From an uncultured Lachnospiraceae bacterium (GTDB lineage: Bacteria > Bacillota > Clostridia > Lachnospirales > Lachnospiraceae), in the NCBI GenBank assembly GCA_946628415.1, contig CAMOWK010000001.1:124001-188000 (forward strand): a stretch of 64,000 nucleotides of DNA, given 5' to 3'. A program made the position numbers and the translations under genes. Positions 20,134-28,919 of the stretch are shown here, piece by piece (position 1 is the stretch's first letter; each line of letters opens with the position of its first letter). The notes beneath the pieces are model-generated. The model ran no database searches and was not told the origin of the DNA. It was given only the letters and a program-made list of their open reading frames with translations.

Positions 20134-20916
20134 TTATCTCTCCGGGTCAGCGTCCGGTCTAGGCAGTATCGCCCTTATTATATATCTGTTCATTATAAGA
20201 ATCCCAATTATACTCATTATGAATGAAGGAATTATATACCCTGTCGCCTGATTGATTCCAATAAGGAGTATAGAAAGTGTGTCTGCATAAAAGCAAAGCA
20301 TTATCGTGTCAAATCTTGAATAATTAAATCCGGCAGTTTTAAGTAATAATGATGCCGGAAATGACATTAATAAGCAAACCAAAAGGTATCTTAAAATGCT
20401 GACAGCTGTTGAAAGAACAAACTGGATAATTATAAAAATGTATATAACAGGTATGATAGACGCCAGCGAATCATTATCAAATCCATCGGGCAGAAAATCC
20501 TTAATATTAAAGCTGTACATTTTCCTTGGCGTACCATTCTGAATAATAACTGAACTATACACATCACTTCCGAATGTGAAGTAAAGGTCATTCGCCCCTT
20601 CCAGTTCTTTTACGGGAACCTCTGAATACTCGGTATCTACATAGAAATGCACTCCGCCTATCTCAAGATTGAAGTTATCGAGGGCTGTAAGCTTGCCGTC
20701 TTCAACTTTGAATTCCGGTATTCTCTCTGTAAAAAGAGTGTGAAAGCCCCCAAAAGCAGCTATCATTGCAAGAACAGGCAAAAGTGTAGTCATTATAGAT
20801 ACAATAACCGATAGCACGATTATGTAAGTCACTTTCCTGCCATTTGACTGGTGAAGCATCTCATGATACTTACCAGGTTTAATTATTGAGTATTTTAGCT
20901 GGTCAACAATATTCAA
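20134..20916 (-). CDS. DUF1189-like integral membrane protein
   Basis: 260-aa protein with an N-terminal cytoplasmic segment (MNIVDQLKYSIIKPGKYHEM), a first helix at about 30-55, and an extracellular domain of about 90 residues. Three or four closely packed helices follow at about 150-245. The layout fits DUF1189 of Firmicutes; a Yip1-type assignment is an alternative. Function unknown. Start is TTG with GAGG 9 bases upstream; the nearby ATG is out of frame. It lies 18 bases after the HAD phosphatase and ends at the shared terminator, so it may be the last gene of the riboflavin transcript. Confidence 0.7.
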   Translation of the reverse strand: MNIVDQLKYSIIKPGKYHEMLHQSNGRKVTYIIVLSVIVSIMTTLLPVLAMIAAFGGFHTLFTERIPEFKVEDGKLTALDNFNLEIGGVHFYVDTEYSEVPVKELEGANDLYFTFGSDVYSSVIIQNGTPRKMYSFNIKDFLPDGFDNDSLASIIPVIYIFIIIQFVLSTAVSILRYLLVCLLMSFPASLLLKTAGFNYSRFDTIMLCFYADTLSILLIGINQATGYIIPSFIMSIIGILIMNRYIIRAILPRPDADPER

Positions 20917-20934
20917 AACTCATACCTCAAATAC

Positions 20935-21729
20935 TTATATCAGTTCAAAATGTTTCATGGCATTCATTATTCCGCCATGATTTATATCATCCGTAATATA
21001 ATCTGCCATTTTTTTAAGGAACGGACTGGCATTTCCCATTGCGATTCCTGTACCGGCAAATTCCAGCATGGCAAGATCGTTTGTACTGTCTCCGAATGCA
21101 AATATATCCTCTCTTTTGCACCCGAAATAATCGGCAAGGAACTTCATACCACTTGCCTTGGAAAACCCTAAAGGTTCCATTTCAAAGAAATTATCTCCTC
21201 TGTCAATCAGGTTAAAATGCTCCGCTGTTTCTCTCTTAAAAGTTTCTGTATCACTGTCATCATCATACCAGATAGTAAACTTATCGAAAATGAATTCATC
21301 GCTCTCTATATCCGAGACAAGCTTTCGTCCGCTTTTTTTAAAATAACCTATAAGCGGATTATCTCCTGCTTTTGGCATCTTTCCATCATAACAGCTGTAG
21401 TCCTTATATTCAAAGAGCCCGTACATTCGGCATTCCCTGCAGAGTTTAGCGGTTTCGTAGCACAGGTTTCTGCTCAGGGGATGATAAAAAAGTTCTTCAC
21501 CCTCATATAGAATATGAGTGCCGCATCCACAGATTATACCACTGAAAAGGTCGTTAAAGATATAGTCTTCTACGTTACATTTAACTCTTCCCGTATTGAT
21601 AAAAAGCTTATGCCCTCTCTCCTTTGCCATTTTAAGTGCCGCGAGAGTATCAGCCGGATAATCGCCTCCACCCGGTATAAGCGTTTCATCTATATCAAAG
21701 AACAGTAGTTTTTCGTTATTCTTAATCAT
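20935..21729 (-). CDS. Cof-type HAD-IIB phosphatase
   Basis: Haloacid-dehalogenase phosphatase with motif I FFDIDETLIPGG near the N-terminus, a C2B cap, and motif IV FGDSTNDLAMLEFAGTGIAMGNA. Length 264 aa is usual for the Cof/YcsE/YbjI group. It starts 36 bases after ribH on the same strand, with no terminator between. Family members such as B. subtilis YcsE and E. coli YbjI dephosphorylate the 5-amino-6-(5-phosphoribitylamino)uracil intermediate of riboflavin synthesis, so this gene is a good candidate for that step. Substrate assignment is inference from position. The ribosome site is weak. Confidence 0.88.
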   Translation of the reverse strand: MIKNNEKLLFFDIDETLIPGGGDYPADTLAALKMAKERGHKLFINTGRVKCNVEDYIFNDLFSGIICGCGTHILYEGEELFYHPLSRNLCYETAKLCRECRMYGLFEYKDYSCYDGKMPKAGDNPLIGYFKKSGRKLVSDIESDEFIFDKFTIWYDDDSDTETFKRETAEHFNLIDRGDNFFEMEPLGFSKASGMKFLADYFGCKREDIFAFGDSTNDLAMLEFAGTGIAMGNASPFLKKMADYITDDINHGGIMNAMKHFELI

Positions 21730-21765
21730 AAAAATCTCTTGCAGTTATGTAAACCAAATTTAAAA

Positions 21766-22230
21766 TTAATCCATATTTCTTATAAGATTAACCATCTCTA
21801 TAGCGCCGAGTGCACAGTCATAGCCCTTATTTCCTGCCTTTGTTCCTGCCCTTTCAACAGCCTGCTCAATGTTGTCGGTTGTAACTACGCCGAACATTAC
21901 AGGAATCTCTGTCTCAAGTGAAACAGCCGCAATGCCCTTTGATACTTCGTTGCAAACATAATCATAATGACTTGTGGCACCTCTGATAACTGCGCCAAGG
22001 CAGATAACTGCATCGTATTTGCCTGACTTAGCCATTTTCTTGGCAATAAGCGGAATCTCAAATGCGCCCGGCACCCATGCTATGTCAATGTCATCTTCAT
22101 TTACATCATGACGCACAAGTCCGTCTACTGCTCCACTGACAAGCTTGGATACGATGAACTCGTTAAATCTTGCAGCAACGATTCCAACCTTAATACCTTC
22201 TGAAACTACTTTTCCTTCAATCTTTTTCAT
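21766..22230 (-). CDS. ribH: 6,7-dimethyl-8-ribityllumazine synthase
   Basis: Condenses 5-amino-6-ribitylaminouracil with 3,4-dihydroxybutanone 4-phosphate; the penultimate step of riboflavin synthesis, in an icosahedral or pentameric assembly. [27 protein letters not shown] and [14 protein letters not shown] (catalytic His) are all present in 154 aa. The ATG at 22230 follows GGAGG. It is the fourth gene of the rib operon, 96 bases after ribBA. Confidence 0.98.
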   Translation of the reverse strand: MKKIEGKVVSEGIKVGIVAARFNEFIVSKLVSGAVDGLVRHDVNEDDIDIAWVPGAFEIPLIAKKMAKSGKYDAVICLGAVIRGATSHYDYVCNEVSKGIAAVSLETEIPVMFGVVTTDNIEQAVERAGTKAGNKGYDCALGAIEMVNLIRNMD

Positions 22231-22326
22231 GATACTTCCTCCAATTTTAATCTATTTCTTTCACATTATTTTATACTATGTTATTCACATTATACTTTCA
22301 CATTTTACATGGTGCATAGTACCCTA

Positions 22327-23520
22327 TTACAGATTATTCAGCATATGACCCATTTTTTCTTTCTTGGTCCTAAGGTAAAATGCATCGTATACCGAAGGTG
22401 CTATCTCTATCGGCACTCTCTCCACTATCTCAAGATTAAAGCCTTTAAGTCCGTAAATCTTATCCGGATTATTTGTGAGCAGCCTCATCCTGCGCACGCC
22501 CATATCAACAAGAATCTGAGTTCCAATAGTGTAATCTCTTGCATCCTCCGGGAACCCAAGAGCTACATTTGCCTCAACCGTATCCATTCCCTTATCCTGA
22601 AGCGCATAAGCCCTTATCTTATTTATAAGGCCTATGCCACGTCCTTCCTGTCTCATGTAAAGAAGAACGCCTCTCTTTTCCTGAGCGATCATTTTCATTG
22701 CTGCATCAAGCTGCTCTCCGCAGTCACATCTTGCCGAGCCAAATGCATCGCCTGTGAGACATTCAGAATGAACTCTTACAAGTACCGGTTCACCGTTTGA
22801 TATATCACCCATAGTAAGTGCAACATGATGTTCACCGTTAAGCTTATTGATATAACCCTTGATCGTGAATTCTCCGTACTTTGTCGGAAGCTTTGCACTT
22901 TCCACGCACTCAACAAACACCTCATGCTCTTTTCTGTACTGAACAAGCTTCTCTATTGTTGAGATGAGTAAACCGTGTTCTTTTGCAAATGCTGTTAGAT
23001 CATCAAGCCTTGCCATTGTACCGTCATCATTCATAATCTCACAGCATAGTCCGCATGGCTTAAGTCCTGCAAGCTTCATAAGATCAACAGTCGCCTCTGT
23101 ATGACCTCTTCTTTCTATAACTCCACCTGCTTTTGCTTCGAGAGGAAACATATGTCCCGGTCTTCTGAAGTCGCTTGGCTTTGCATCATCACTAACAAAC
23201 TTACGTGCGGTAAAACCTCTTTCCACAGCGCTTATTCCTGTTGTAGTTTCAATGTGATCAACCGAAACACTGAATGCCGTTGCATGATTATCAGTATTCA
23301 CAATACACATTTGAGGCAGATTAAGCTTATCGGAAAATGAAGCATCCATAGGCATACATATAAGACCTCTGGCATACTTAGCCATGAAATTTACATTTTC
23401 CGTCGTTGCAAACTCAGCCGCCACTATAACATCGCCTTCATTCTCTCTTGATTCATCATCAAGAATCACAACCGGGCGTCCTTTCTTTAATTCTTCCAAG
23501 ATTTCTTCAATTTCGTTCAT
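22327..23520 (-). CDS. ribBA: Bifunctional DHBP synthase / GTP cyclohydrolase II
   Basis: The N-terminal half makes 3,4-dihydroxy-2-butanone 4-phosphate from ribulose 5-phosphate. Its acidic metal loop is [12 protein letters not shown] and it contains [11 protein letters not shown] and [11 protein letters not shown]. The C-terminal half opens GTP to begin pyrimidine formation, with zinc ligands in [15 protein letters not shown] and the nucleotide motif RQEGRGIGL. Length 397 aa is typical. Both starting steps of riboflavin synthesis are therefore on one chain. It starts 25 bases after the ribE stop. Confidence 0.98.
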   Translation of the reverse strand: MNEIEEILEELKKGRPVVILDDESRENEGDVIVAAEFATTENVNFMAKYARGLICMPMDASFSDKLNLPQMCIVNTDNHATAFSVSVDHIETTTGISAVERGFTARKFVSDDAKPSDFRRPGHMFPLEAKAGGVIERRGHTEATVDLMKLAGLKPCGLCCEIMNDDGTMARLDDLTAFAKEHGLLISTIEKLVQYRKEHEVFVECVESAKLPTKYGEFTIKGYINKLNGEHHVALTMGDISNGEPVLVRVHSECLTGDAFGSARCDCGEQLDAAMKMIAQEKRGVLLYMRQEGRGIGLINKIRAYALQDKGMDTVEANVALGFPEDARDYTIGTQILVDMGVRRMRLLTNNPDKIYGLKGFNLEIVERVPIEIAPSVYDAFYLRTKKEKMGHMLNNL

Positions 23521-23545
23521 ATCTTTAACCTCTCAGTATTGCATT

Positions 23546-24241
23546 TTATAAAAAACCATTTTCAAAAAGTGTATTCATAGTTAAATCAGAATTTCTGTCA
23601 TGAGTTTTATCAAATGAATTTTCGCGAGTCCTGTTATTAACATCTCTGCTTAAGTCATACCCCAGCAGCTTTTCCACGTATTTTCCAACTATATCGTTTT
23701 CAAGATTAACGGTATCGCCGACCTTTTTCTTCGTGATTATGGTTACGTCGCTTGTATGAGGAATAAGCGAAACCTTAAAGCATTTTGAATCAACATAAGC
23801 AACCGTAAGGCTGACTCCGTCTATAGCGATACTTCCTTTTTCAACTATATATTTTAAAAGATGGGGCTCTGTATCGACTGTTACCCAGATAGCGTTATCT
23901 TCTCTTTTAAAAAAGGATATCCTGCCTGTGCCGTCTATATGACCGGATACTATATGTCCGCCGAATCTTCCGTTTGCAGGAAGTGCTCTTTCAAGATTGA
24001 CCGGACTTCCTTTTTTTAACATTCCAAGATTCGACCGTCGAAGTGTTTCAGGCATTACGTCTGCCGTAAATCCCCTTTTACTCACAGTAGTTGCTGTAAG
24101 ACACACACCATTTACAGCGATACTGTCTCCGATCTTAACGTCATCCATAATATCGGGAGCAGCTACAGACAAAACTGCTGATTTACTCCCTTCACGTACA
24201 TATTCAATTGTCCCGATAGTTTCAACTATTCCAGTGAACAT
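23546..24241 (-). CDS. ribE: Riboflavin synthase, alpha chain
   Basis: Dismutates two lumazine molecules to riboflavin and the pyrimidine intermediate. Two tandem lumazine-binding barrels are seen, the first opening with MFTGIVETIGTI and ending before GHIVSGHIDGTG, the second with the matching EKGSIAIDGVSLTVAYVD. I start at the ATG at 24241, giving the canonical MFTGIVE and a GGATGG ribosome site; an in-frame ATG four codons upstream has none. At 231 aa it is slightly long, with a polar tail of about 30 residues after the second barrel. Confidence 0.97.
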   Translation of the reverse strand: MFTGIVETIGTIEYVREGSKSAVLSVAAPDIMDDVKIGDSIAVNGVCLTATTVSKRGFTADVMPETLRRSNLGMLKKGSPVNLERALPANGRFGGHIVSGHIDGTGRISFFKREDNAIWVTVDTEPHLLKYIVEKGSIAIDGVSLTVAYVDSKCFKVSLIPHTSDVTIITKKKVGDTVNLENDIVGKYVEKLLGYDLSRDVNNRTRENSFDKTHDRNSDLTMNTLFENGFL

Positions 24242-24325
24242 GGCAAATTCCATCCATATTTATTTCTTCAATCATAAACATCCTCCGGTTTCAGTTACCA
24301 ACCCCATCCGGAAAGCTGTAAATCA

Positions 24326-25432
24326 TCACTTGTTATCCGGAAGATATCGTATGTATATATCATCACCGACTTTTTCAAAAGAAGACATTTTAAGCCCCGG
24401 AGAGTCTGCAACTTCACTGACACCTTCTCCCATAACAGGTCCGGGTGACATTTTCCCGCCAAAAAGCTTTGGTGCTATAAATGCTCTTACTTCATTAACG
24501 TACCCACTGCAAAGCATAGACCAGTTAAGAGTTCCGCCTCCCTCAAGAAGGATACTGTCGATTCCTTCTTCCGCAAGTCGTTCCATCAACATCCCAAGAG
24601 AAACTTTTCCATTTTCAGGAGGTGTAAGAAGCAGTGTAATACCTGCACTTTTAAGTGCCATTATCTTACCTCTTTCCTTGTCAGCGGACTCAATTAACGT
24701 TGCTATTATTGTCTTATACTTTGAAGCCGTTGTAACGATATTTGATTCAAGCGGAATCCTTAGCTTTGAATCGCATATAATTCTGACAGGATTTCTTCCA
24801 CCCGGAATTCTGCAGTTAAGTGTCGGATTATCCGCAAGAACAGTTCCTATACCACACATAATTCCCGTGAATTCATTTCTCCACTCCTGAACCTTTTCAC
24901 GCGACTCTTCACATGAAATCCACTTGCTCTTTCCGGAATTTGTGGCAATTTTCCCATCGGCTGTCATTGCATACTTCATTACAACATAAGGCTTCTTCTC
25001 AGTAATGTAATGAAAGAATACTCTGTTTATCGCGTCACACTCTTCTTTCATGAAGCCTTTCATAACTTCAATTCCATGCTGACGAAGGGCAAATATTCCT
25101 TTTCCCGCAACAAGGGGATTCGGGTCATAAGAACCTACATAAACTCTTTTAATCTTATGCTCTATAATAGCCTCAGTACATGGTGGCTGTTTACCTGTGT
25201 GACAGCAGGGTTCAAGTGTCACGTACATTTCAGCGCCTTCTGCACTTTCTGTAAGATTCTTAAATGCATCTCTTTCAGCATGCAGATCGCCGTATTTATG
25301 ATGATAGCCTTCACCGATTATACGTCCATCTTTAACGATAACCGCTCCCACAAGCGGATTAGGATTAACAGCTCCTATACCTTTTTTAGCAAGCTCTATG
25401 GCTCTTTCCATATATTTTCTGTCAAATGACAT
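24326..25432 (-). CDS. ribD: Bifunctional riboflavin deaminase/reductase
   Basis: Deaminates the first pyrimidine intermediate and then reduces its ribosyl chain with NADPH. The N-terminal deaminase has the zinc/catalytic motifs HAERDAF and PCCHTGKQPPC. The reductase domain begins about residue 145 (KPYVVMKYAMTADGKIAT) and contains GIGTVLADNPTLNCR and LLEGGGTLNWS. I chose the ATG at 25432, with GGAGG 6 bases upstream, giving 368 aa; the longer frame to 25465 has no ribosome site. It is the first gene of the operon, 104 bases after the riboswitch terminator. Confidence 0.97.
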   Translation of the reverse strand: MSFDRKYMERAIELAKKGIGAVNPNPLVGAVIVKDGRIIGEGYHHKYGDLHAERDAFKNLTESAEGAEMYVTLEPCCHTGKQPPCTEAIIEHKIKRVYVGSYDPNPLVAGKGIFALRQHGIEVMKGFMKEECDAINRVFFHYITEKKPYVVMKYAMTADGKIATNSGKSKWISCEESREKVQEWRNEFTGIMCGIGTVLADNPTLNCRIPGGRNPVRIICDSKLRIPLESNIVTTASKYKTIIATLIESADKERGKIMALKSAGITLLLTPPENGKVSLGMLMERLAEEGIDSILLEGGGTLNWSMLCSGYVNEVRAFIAPKLFGGKMSPGPVMGEGVSEVADSPGLKMSSFEKVGDDIYIRYLPDNK

Positions 25433-25536
25433 GTTATGCCTCCATGCATTTCGGTATTTGAACAAAACAGATGTTCGTATACCGCCCGCATTTTTCGTAA
25501 ATAATTATCAATATAAAACTCCTGCGATAATATAAA

Positions 25537-25562
25537 AATGCCCCGATAAAAATCGGGGCATT
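25537..25562 (-). terminator. Riboswitch-controlled terminator before ribD
   Basis: A perfect 11-bp stem AATGCCCCGAT/ATCGGGGCATT with a 4-base loop, and a minus-strand T-run immediately after. It lies 46 bases downstream of the FMN aptamer, the classical place for a transcription-attenuation platform. Confidence 0.95.
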
Positions 25563-25607
25563 AAAATCACATTAAAGTCATATACAAAAAGTATATGCAT
25601 GCATTTT

Positions 25608-25778
25608 AACTTCTCTCATCCAGACTTTACTGTCGGTTATGGATTCTCACCATATCGGCCTGCCAAAGCAGGTTAGCGAACTTGTACTTTTCTTTAAGCA
25701 ATCATTTAGGTGCTGAATGCATTTCAATAGAAAAAGTCATCATCGCCGGTCGGGAATTACACCCTGCCCCGAAGCATA
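25608..25778 (-). ncRNA. FMN riboswitch (RFN element)
   Basis: Read on the minus strand it contains the RFN landmarks in order: GCTTCGGGGCAGGGTG, AATTCCCGACCGGCGATGAT, a variable P2-P3 arm, CCTGCTTTGGCAGG, ATGGTGAGAATCCATAACCG, and ACAGTAAAGTCTGGATGAGAGAAG closing P1. FMN binding should let the downstream terminator form and switch off the rib operon. The stretch between aptamer and terminator carries a CATATAC/GTATATG hairpin and an AAAATGC segment that could pair with the terminator's 3' arm as an antiterminator (inference). The aptamer begins only 8 bases past the stop of the Sel1-repeat gene. Confidence 0.97.
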
Positions 25779-25785
25779 TATTTAA

Positions 25786-28497
25786 TTATTCGCTCTTGCC
25801 GATTGAAAGGAATCCACCTTCATTTGCTTTAAGCAGAACTGAAAGGCCGATGTTCTTTCTGGATTCTTCAGTGGCAACGTATATCTCACCTGTCTCAACA
25901 AGTGATTTTGCGATCTCTGTAACTTCTTCCTTAAACTGAATCATCTGACGTCTGTCCTTGGATGAAAGCTTGAAGAGATACTGATTCTTTGAACTTATAA
26001 GAAGTATACTGAAAGAATGTATGCCATCCTTCTGCTCTCTCATTCCGGAACCAATCATTCGGCTGTTTGCAATAATGATCTCAGCATCATCATCAGGAAG
26101 ATATTCCGAAAGAATAAGCTTATATATCTTAAGATAATCATCTTCAGAATTAACAGCTATAGGAAGCTCTGCAACAGCAAATTCAATAACTGAATCCGCA
26201 AGCTTGATAGTACCGCCGTCATCATCGATAGTTGAACTGCTCGACTTAGGAACTATAATTCTGAAGAACTTATTCTCAATAACCTTCTGATCAGGTTTAG
26301 GCTCTTTAATTACAAGATCAGGATAAGCCTTTTCAAGCTTATTCATGGAAATGACAGCACTGTCCTCGCCGGTTTCTGCCGTTTCCGTAAGAGTCTTATA
26401 AAGCTCTGCAATCTGTGGAGTCTGATACTTAACAAGCTCTACAACCTTGTCTACAGCCGGAACATAAGACATGGCTGCATTTTCGATATAAAGCTTGATC
26501 ATCTCCTCCTTGGAAGCTCCCTTCTTCTCCTTATACTGGATAACCTTGAAGAGATCCTTCTTGTCAAATCCGTCGAAATGATTGTCATAAGCCTTTTCAA
26601 AGAACTTGATACTCTTTCTTTCTTCCTCAGGAGTTCCTGCCTCAAACTCTTCTCGCTCATAAATCTTGGCAAGCTCATAGGATGCCTGAACAGCACCAAG
26701 TCCAAGAGCCTCCTGGAAAGCCTTTTCTATCTCATAGTTGTTGGCTATATAGAAAATCTGCTGCTGCTTCATAAGTGCAACTTTAAGTGCTGTTGCACCG
26801 GAACCTGCCTGAACTGCTCTTTCCCATTTCTCTACAGCCTGCTGAAGATCCTCGCCGTGAAGATCCTCGATATCCTTAATATAAGCATCTGCTTCAGGAA
26901 TACCGTTTGCAGAAGCCTTCTTGAAATATCCGAGAGCCTTGATACCATCCCTCTTCTGATGAATGAGTCCGTAATAGTAGAATCTTCCGAGGTAGAAAGG
27001 AACTCGCTTATGGCCAAGCCTTTCAGCATCCTCATACCAGTTAAGGGCTTTCATATAATCTTTAAGCTGCTGATCGTAGATGTTACCTATAAGGAAGGCA
27101 AGATCCGGATCCTTAGTAGCTTCAAAGAGCTGCTTAGCGTAACTTATAGTTTTTTCAATATCACGATAAGGTGAATCTTCATCGAAATAAAGGTCGATAA
27201 GAAGATAACTTGCCTTGATGCTTCCAAGCTTAAGAGCCTGCTTGGATGCCGCCATGGCACCTTCGTAATCCTCAAGATAATAACAGTAAAGAGCCTCACT
27301 GTAATACTGATTGTCTTTTCTGTTAAGGCTGGCATCACTTACACGTGTAGGGTTGACAAATGCAAATGAGTTAGCTGTTTCAAAGATAATCTCTTCGTAC
27401 TGCTCTATAATCTCCATCGTAGCACATACGAATCTCATACATGCAAGACGGCGTCCCTGATAGAATGCAAATGTAACAATACCTTTATTCATTTCTTTAT
27501 GATAGAAGGTTGTTACTATTCCGTCAGCATACTCAGTAATATACGGTTTAAGCTGTAATTCTTCGTCAAATGCATCGTTGCAGTAACGCAGGTAATTCTC
27601 AAGAGTCTTCTTGGAATCCTTTGGTATACTGTCATATGTGACATACATTTCAAAGTCTCTGTATGTCATGCTTGGAGCATAATACTCTTCACCGGTGTCT
27701 TCATTGATAGTCTTGATCCAGTCCTTAGGGAGCTTATGGATGTAACCATCAACCTGATTATGTATATATGTGTACTGATACTGAAGACTGGCAGGATCTA
27801 TAACCTTGAATCTCGGCTCCTTGCCCTTCTCCTTTCTCTTCTCAGATATCTCTGTATAGAGCTTATCTTTCTCTTCAAATTCTATACTGTCTGTGTGCTG
27901 TGAAGCATACTCTACACGGTCATAAGCTGCTATGGCGGTTTGATCACCGGCATCCGCAAGCTTCTTATACCATATCATGGCTTTTTCATAATCAACAGGA
28001 ATGATCACATCACTCTTGTTACCAAACTGGTCAACTCTTGAAAGACCATTTTCATAGATAGAACCAAGGTTCATGCATGCAGCCTTGATTCCTGCATTTG
28101 CAGATTTTTCAAACAAAGCAACAGCTTTTGAAAAATTCTGATCCTCTAAGAAAAGCTTTGCCGCCTTATATATAGTCTCCCCGTCATTCGTCTGATTGGC
28201 GTATTTCTCGTAATACTTGGCAGCTTTATCAATGTTCTTTTCAGTCTTGGCATTCTTATATATACCATTCTCGTAAAACTCACCGAGTATCTTGAGGGAA
28301 TCCGTACCAAAGTCCTTATATGTCGGATCCATAAGTCCGATATCTGAAATGCTTTCAAGAATCTCAACGGCTTCCTCACCATTAGCGTTCTCCATAAGAT
28401 TCATAGCTTTATCGAACTGAAGCTCCACACCACTCTTGTTGGATTTCTTTTTACCAAATATAGGAAGTTTACTTTTTAAATTGTCGAAAAAACCCAT
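25786..28497 (-). CDS. Large Sel1-like/TPR repeat protein
   Basis: 903 aa, no signal peptide. Sel1-type helical repeats occur in two blocks: about residues 35-190 (KAAKYYEKYANQTNDGETIY, ACMNLGSIYENGLSR) and about 400-700 (PFYLGRFYYYGLIHQKRDG, ASYELAKIYEREEFEAG). Between them, at about 240-380, is an alpha/beta domain (GYIHKLPKDWIKTIN, FYQGRRLACMRFVCA). A related-looking domain ends the protein (NKFFRIIVPKSSS, HSFSILLISSKNQYLFKLSS). Sel1 repeats usually mediate protein binding; no partner can be named. The ATG at 28497 has GGAGG upstream. The FMN riboswitch starts 8 bases after its stop, so the rib promoter must lie inside the 3' end of this gene. Confidence 0.8.
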   Translation of the reverse strand: MGFFDNLKSKLPIFGKKKSNKSGVELQFDKAMNLMENANGEEAVEILESISDIGLMDPTYKDFGTDSLKILGEFYENGIYKNAKTEKNIDKAAKYYEKYANQTNDGETIYKAAKLFLEDQNFSKAVALFEKSANAGIKAACMNLGSIYENGLSRVDQFGNKSDVIIPVDYEKAMIWYKKLADAGDQTAIAAYDRVEYASQHTDSIEFEEKDKLYTEISEKRKEKGKEPRFKVIDPASLQYQYTYIHNQVDGYIHKLPKDWIKTINEDTGEEYYAPSMTYRDFEMYVTYDSIPKDSKKTLENYLRYCNDAFDEELQLKPYITEYADGIVTTFYHKEMNKGIVTFAFYQGRRLACMRFVCATMEIIEQYEEIIFETANSFAFVNPTRVSDASLNRKDNQYYSEALYCYYLEDYEGAMAASKQALKLGSIKASYLLIDLYFDEDSPYRDIEKTISYAKQLFEATKDPDLAFLIGNIYDQQLKDYMKALNWYEDAERLGHKRVPFYLGRFYYYGLIHQKRDGIKALGYFKKASANGIPEADAYIKDIEDLHGEDLQQAVEKWERAVQAGSGATALKVALMKQQQIFYIANNYEIEKAFQEALGLGAVQASYELAKIYEREEFEAGTPEEERKSIKFFEKAYDNHFDGFDKKDLFKVIQYKEKKGASKEEMIKLYIENAAMSYVPAVDKVVELVKYQTPQIAELYKTLTETAETGEDSAVISMNKLEKAYPDLVIKEPKPDQKVIENKFFRIIVPKSSSSTIDDDGGTIKLADSVIEFAVAELPIAVNSEDDYLKIYKLILSEYLPDDDAEIIIANSRMIGSGMREQKDGIHSFSILLISSKNQYLFKLSSKDRRQMIQFKEEVTEIAKSLVETGEIYVATEESRKNIGLSVLLKANEGGFLSIGKSE

Positions 28498-28603
28498 ACC
28501 AGTTTCCTCCAGGCATTCCCCACTTGTGATAGGTTTAGATAATAATACTTATATAGTTTATCACATTAAAATATGGTGTGCAATGTAAAAAGATAACTAA
28601 AAA

Positions 28604-28861
28604 CTAATTTATGGAAGTCATATATCCAACTATTTCAGTAACTGCATCTGCCTCATCATTTCCATCGGCAGTAACAGTAATTTCCTCATCATTACATATG
28701 CCAAGACTCATCATACCCATTATGCTTTTTGCGTTAACTTTCTTAGTTCCCGATTCAAGGAAAATACGGCTGTCATACTTGCTTGCTATCTGTACAACAA
28801 CGGCAACCGGTCTGGCCTCTGCATAATTTGGTAACTTAACTGTGAAATTCTTTGTAACCAT
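28604..28861 (-). CDS. HPr-like protein lacking the active-site His (Crh-like)
   Basis: 85-aa HPr fold. Where PTS phosphocarrier HPr has LHARP with His15, this protein reads YAEARP with Glu15, so it cannot carry the phospho-histidine of the sugar PTS. The regulatory site is kept: Ser46 in [11 protein letters not shown], the target of HPr kinase. This is the pattern of B. subtilis Crh, which has Gln15 and acts only through Ser46-P as a CcpA corepressor. It follows whiA, the same neighbourhood as B. subtilis crh. The ATG at 28861 has GGAG upstream. hprK is 4 kb away in this window. A Crh role is strong inference. Confidence 0.9.
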   Translation of the reverse strand: MVTKNFTVKLPNYAEARPVAVVVQIASKYDSRIFLESGTKKVNAKSIMGMMSLGICNDEEITVTADGNDEADAVTEIVGYMTSIN

Positions 28862-28919
28862 TTCAAAATTGCTCCTTATTTATAATAATACATTTACAGT
28901 ACATGAATTGCTTACGCAA

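Noticed and set aside
23997..24890. 297-codon plus-strand open frame across ribE and ribD
   Set aside because: It crosses the boundary of two clear riboflavin genes on the other strand and is Ile/Ser/Pro-rich, typical of antisense shadows.
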